The translations under genes were made by a program, and so were the position numbers. The notes below the pieces were generated by a model. That model was not told the DNA's origin. It saw nothing but the letters and a program-made list of their open reading frames with translations, and did not search any database. This document shows, piece by piece, positions 61,950 through 64,000 of a stretch of DNA of 64,000 bases (position 1 is its first letter; every line of letters begins with the position of its first letter). Source of the DNA: Streptomyces exfoliatus (GTDB taxonomy: Bacteria > Actinomycetota > Actinomycetes > Streptomycetales > Streptomycetaceae); contig NZ_JNZP01000013.1 of NCBI RefSeq assembly GCF_000725545.1, positions 62,001 to 126,000 on the forward strand, written 5' to 3'.

Positions 61950-62306
61950 CTACTCCTCCGCCGGGCGCCCGTTCGTCCGGATCAGGTCGCGGCCGAACTC
62001 GATCATCTTGCGGGCGTAGTCCTCGGTCCACTGCGCCCGGTCGGCCACGTCCGCCTCCGTCAGCCGGTCGAAGCGGCGGGGATCCGCCAGCTGCGCCGCC
62101 GCGATGGCCTGGAACTCGGTCGCCCGGTCCGCCGCCGCGCGGAACGCGAGCGTCAGCTCCGTCGCACGGGACAGCAGCTCACGCGGGTCCTCTATCGACT
62201 CCAGGTCGAAGAAGTGCTCCGGATCGGCAGTCGCCTCGGCGGGCTCGAAGATCAGCGGAGCCGGCCTGAGCCGCCGCTGTCCGCTCCGCTCCACGGGTTC
62301 CGCCAT
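61950..62306 (-). CDS. conserved small protein of unknown function
   Basis: A 118-residue acidic helical protein (RELLSRATELTLAFRAAADRATEF, LIRTNGRPAEE). No motif or membrane helix is visible. The ATG follows AGGAGGAGCGG. It accompanies the prim-pol-like gene. Role unknown. Confidence 0.75.
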   Translation of the reverse strand: MAEPVERSGQRRLRPAPLIFEPAEATADPEHFFDLESIEDPRELLSRATELTLAFRAAADRATEFQAIAAAQLADPRRFDRLTEADVADRAQWTEDYARKMIEFGRDLIRTNGRPAEE

Positions 62307-62409
62307 CGTCCGCTCCTCCTCGCACAGGCACGGCCCGGAGACCCGGGCCGACTTCCATTGTCCCGCGTCCCGCAAGGGGGTGCCGTGGCCAGGGCTGCAC
62401 CGTCGGTCG

Positions 62410-63024
62410 TCAGTCGGCGAGCCCGCGCAGGATCAGTCGCAGGCCGCCGAAGAACTCCTCGTCCGGTCCGACCGCGCCGGCGGTCCGCGCCGTCTCCGCG
62501 AGGAGCGGGAACCGGTCCTTCGGCAGGTTCGCGATCACCGCCGTTCCGTCACCGGAGAGCGCCCCGAGGTGTTCGAGCTGGATCGCCCCGGTCACGTACG
62601 CGTGGAGGGCGCGCAGGGCGACGACCCGCCGCACGTCGTCGACGCCGCCCTCGGCCAGGATGCCGAGCACGGTCTCCGACCAGCGCAGGCCGGCGGCGGC
62701 GTGGTGGCGGTGGATGACGGTGAGCGGGATGGCCCCCGGGTGCCGGATCACGGCGTCCCGCAGCCGCCCGGCCATCGTCTCCACGCGCTCCTGCCAGGGG
62801 GTGTCGGCAGGGGGCGGGGTGGCGTCGACGGCGCCCAGGACGCGGTCGACCACGAGACCCTCCAGTTCCTCGCGGTCGGCCACGTAGCGGTAGAGCCCCA
62901 TCGGGCTCATGGCGAGTTCCTTGGCGACGGTGCGCATCGAGAGGCCGGCCAGGCCGTCGCGGTCGATGACGGCGAGGGCGGCGAGGGCCAGTTGTTCGAG
63001 GGTGAGGGAGCGAGGTCGAGGCAT
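62410..63024 (-). CDS. TetR-family transcriptional regulator
   Basis: A 204-residue repressor. The HTH is LSMRTVAKELAMSPMGLYRYV (residues about 26-46) and the C-terminal ligand domain is of the TetR_C type (WQERVETMAGRLRDAV). Divergent from the peroxiredoxin-like gene with direct-repeat operators between. It probably represses that gene and itself. Confidence 0.92.
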   Translation of the reverse strand: MPRPRSLTLEQLALAALAVIDRDGLAGLSMRTVAKELAMSPMGLYRYVADREELEGLVVDRVLGAVDATPPPADTPWQERVETMAGRLRDAVIRHPGAIPLTVIHRHHAAAGLRWSETVLGILAEGGVDDVRRVVALRALHAYVTGAIQLEHLGALSGDGTAVIANLPKDRFPLLAETARTAGAVGPDEEFFGGLRLILRGLAD

Positions 63025-63038
63025 GGCGGTTGACAGCG

Positions 63039-63082
63039 TACGCCCTACGCTTACGCTGTTGAGCATACGCCGTACGCTTACG
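63039..63082. promoter_or_regulatory. two 17-bp direct repeats, TetR operator
   Basis: TACGCCCTACGCTTACG (63039-63055) and TACGCCGTACGCTTACG (63066-63082) differ at one base, 27 bases apart, in the 90-base divergent region. Each contains a partial inverted repeat (GTA.. TAC). Confidence 0.8.
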
Positions 63083-63114
63083 TGTGCGGTCAGGCCCCGC
63101 AAGGAAGGTGTCCC

Positions 63115-63723
63115 ATGCGCGCACCCCGTACCTCGCCGCTGCCCCCCGTCTCCCGAAGCCGACTGGAACCCGGCCGCAGCGTGCCCTCCCGGACCCTGCA
63201 GCCGGTCCTCGGCCCCCCGCTGACCCTCCCGGACCCCGAACGGCTCACCCATGTCCAGTTCCGGCGCTTCGCCGGCTGCCCGGTCTGCAACCTCCACCTG
63301 CGGTCGGTGGTCCTGCGGCACGAGGAGATCGAGCGCGCCGGAATCCGGGAGGTGGTGCTCTTCCACTCGCCCGCCGAGGAACTGCGCGAGCACGTGAGCC
63401 ATCTGCCGTTCGCCGTGGTCGCCGATCCCGACAAGCTGCTGTACGCCGAGTTCGGAGTGGAGGCCCACCGCAAAGCCCTGCTCGACCCGCGCGCCTGGCC
63501 GGCGATCGTCCGCGCCGTGCTCAGCGGCGTCGGAGACCTGCTCAGGGGCAGGGGACGGCTGCCGGCGACCGTACAGCCGGGCGGCAGGATCGGCCTCCCG
63601 GCCGACTTCCTCGTCACGCCCGGCGGCCGGATCGCCGCCGTGAAGTACGGCGAACACGTCTACGACCAGTGGTCGGTCGACGAACTCCTCGGCCACGCGG
63701 CGCAGCTCAGGACGGTCGGCTGA
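63115..63723 (+). CDS. peroxiredoxin-like thiol protein (AhpC/TSA fold)
   Basis: A 202-residue thioredoxin-fold protein. The redox site is FRRFAGCPVCNLHLR, a CxxC pair at about residues 55-58. The rest (VVLFHSPAEELREHV, FAVVADPDKLLYAEFGV) matches the peroxiredoxin-like family. It is divergent from a TetR regulator, so it may be an inducible detoxification or redox protein. The start at 63115 follows AAGGAAGG. Confidence 0.88.
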   Translation: MRAPRTSPLPPVSRSRLEPGRSVPSRTLQPVLGPPLTLPDPERLTHVQFRRFAGCPVCNLHLRSVVLRHEEIERAGIREVVLFHSPAEELREHVSHLPFAVVADPDKLLYAEFGVEAHRKALLDPRAWPAIVRAVLSGVGDLLRGRGRLPATVQPGGRIGLPADFLVTPGGRIAAVKYGEHVYDQWSVDELLGHAAQLRTVG

Positions 63724-63779
63724 CCCCTAGGGGGTGTCTTTCGGATCCTGCCGGGCTCGCGGCCGTGGACGGGCGAAGG

Positions 63780-64000
63780 TCACGGCTTCCAGGCCACCCG
63801 GTGCTCCTCCAGGTGGGAGAGGACCGCGTGGTTGGCCTCCCAGCCGTCGGGGAACGAGACCACGGCCCCCAGCTGGACCGGATCGGTCGAGGGGTGCTCG
63901 TCTAGCAGTTCCGCCACGCCCGCACGGCACACCACCACGCACGCGTGCCGGTGCCGGGAGGCCAGCACGCACAGCCGGCCCGTCTCCAGGTGGAAGGCCG
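63780..64000 (-). CDS. uncharacterised protein, N-terminus outside the window
   Basis: The open frame continues through the window edge, so only the C-terminal 73 residues or so are seen (LASRHRHACVVVCRAG, VVSFPDGWEANHAVLSHLEE). I do not recognise a domain. It converges on the peroxiredoxin-like gene. Confidence 0.55.
   Translation of the reverse strand, partial: AFHLETGRLCVLASRHRHACVVVCRAGVAELLDEHPSTDPVQLGAVVSFPDGWEANHAVLSHLEEHRVAWKP

Overview
The window is a high-GC, gene-dense stretch of actinobacterial chromosome, almost certainly Streptomyces. The grounds are GTG/TTG starts with GGAGG ribosome sites, DasR-type operators, an AA10/GH18 chitin set, class E/F sortases, and gene order. From memory (not searched), the order cysM-MazF-MBL-nagE2-nagE1-nagF-rph-lipoprotein-rdgB-bcp runs like the S. 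coelicolor SCO2914 to SCO2897 region read downward. The right half resembles the segment down to about SCO2817.

Layout. 1-3.1 kb: end of an amino-acid permease, then a sulfur-carrier cysteine pathway (JAMM protease, Cys-containing leader peptide, CysO, CysM). 3.3-8.2 kb: membrane-anchored MazF-like protein, metallo-beta-lactamase fold hydrolase, and the GlcNAc PTS (nagE2, nagE1, nagF) with DasR-like operators. 8.2-13.6 kb: housekeeping (RNase PH, RdgB, Bcp, GroES-like protein), interrupted by a tRNA-Leu and two tandem modular HNH endonucleases, and ending with a guanidine-III riboswitch in front of a SugE/Gdx exporter. 13.6-20.3 kb: class A PBP, ABC-2 exporter and DUF445 protein. 20.3-24.3 kb: an accessory island with a frameshifted HTH gene and a Dcm/Vsr pair. 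24.3-33.2 kb: SEC-C protein, class E sortase, MFS/HxlR pair, YidC-like insertase, FAH hydrolase, Gfo/Idh-ROK module.

33.4-43.1 kb: an LAxTG-type repeat protein, then a phosphonate uptake and degradation cluster (GntR, FAD oxidoreductase, phosphonatase-like hydrolase, ABC importer). A downstream Tat-exported phosphodiesterase shares an operator-like motif with the cluster. 43.3-50.5 kb: NagD-like phosphatase, class F sortase, cell-wall hydrolase, SPFH protein, chitin LPMO. 50.7-64 kb: histidine kinase/response regulator pair with a long repeat-encoded overlap, IclR regulator, luciferase-like oxidoreductase, GH18 chitinase, GGDEF/EAL c-di-GMP enzyme, secreted zinc protease, TetR/peroxiredoxin pair. 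Three identical tRNA-Lys(CTT) genes lie at 45.6, 52.8 and 61.0 kb.

How parts work together. The GlcNAc PTS, the LPMO and the chitinase all carry TGGTC(N)xGACCA-type sites, so chitin attack and uptake of its monomer look like one DasR regulon. The 34.9-43.1 kb genes form a transport-plus-catabolism unit for a 2-aminoethylphosphonate-like compound. No CRISPR array, complete prophage or biosynthetic gene cluster was seen.
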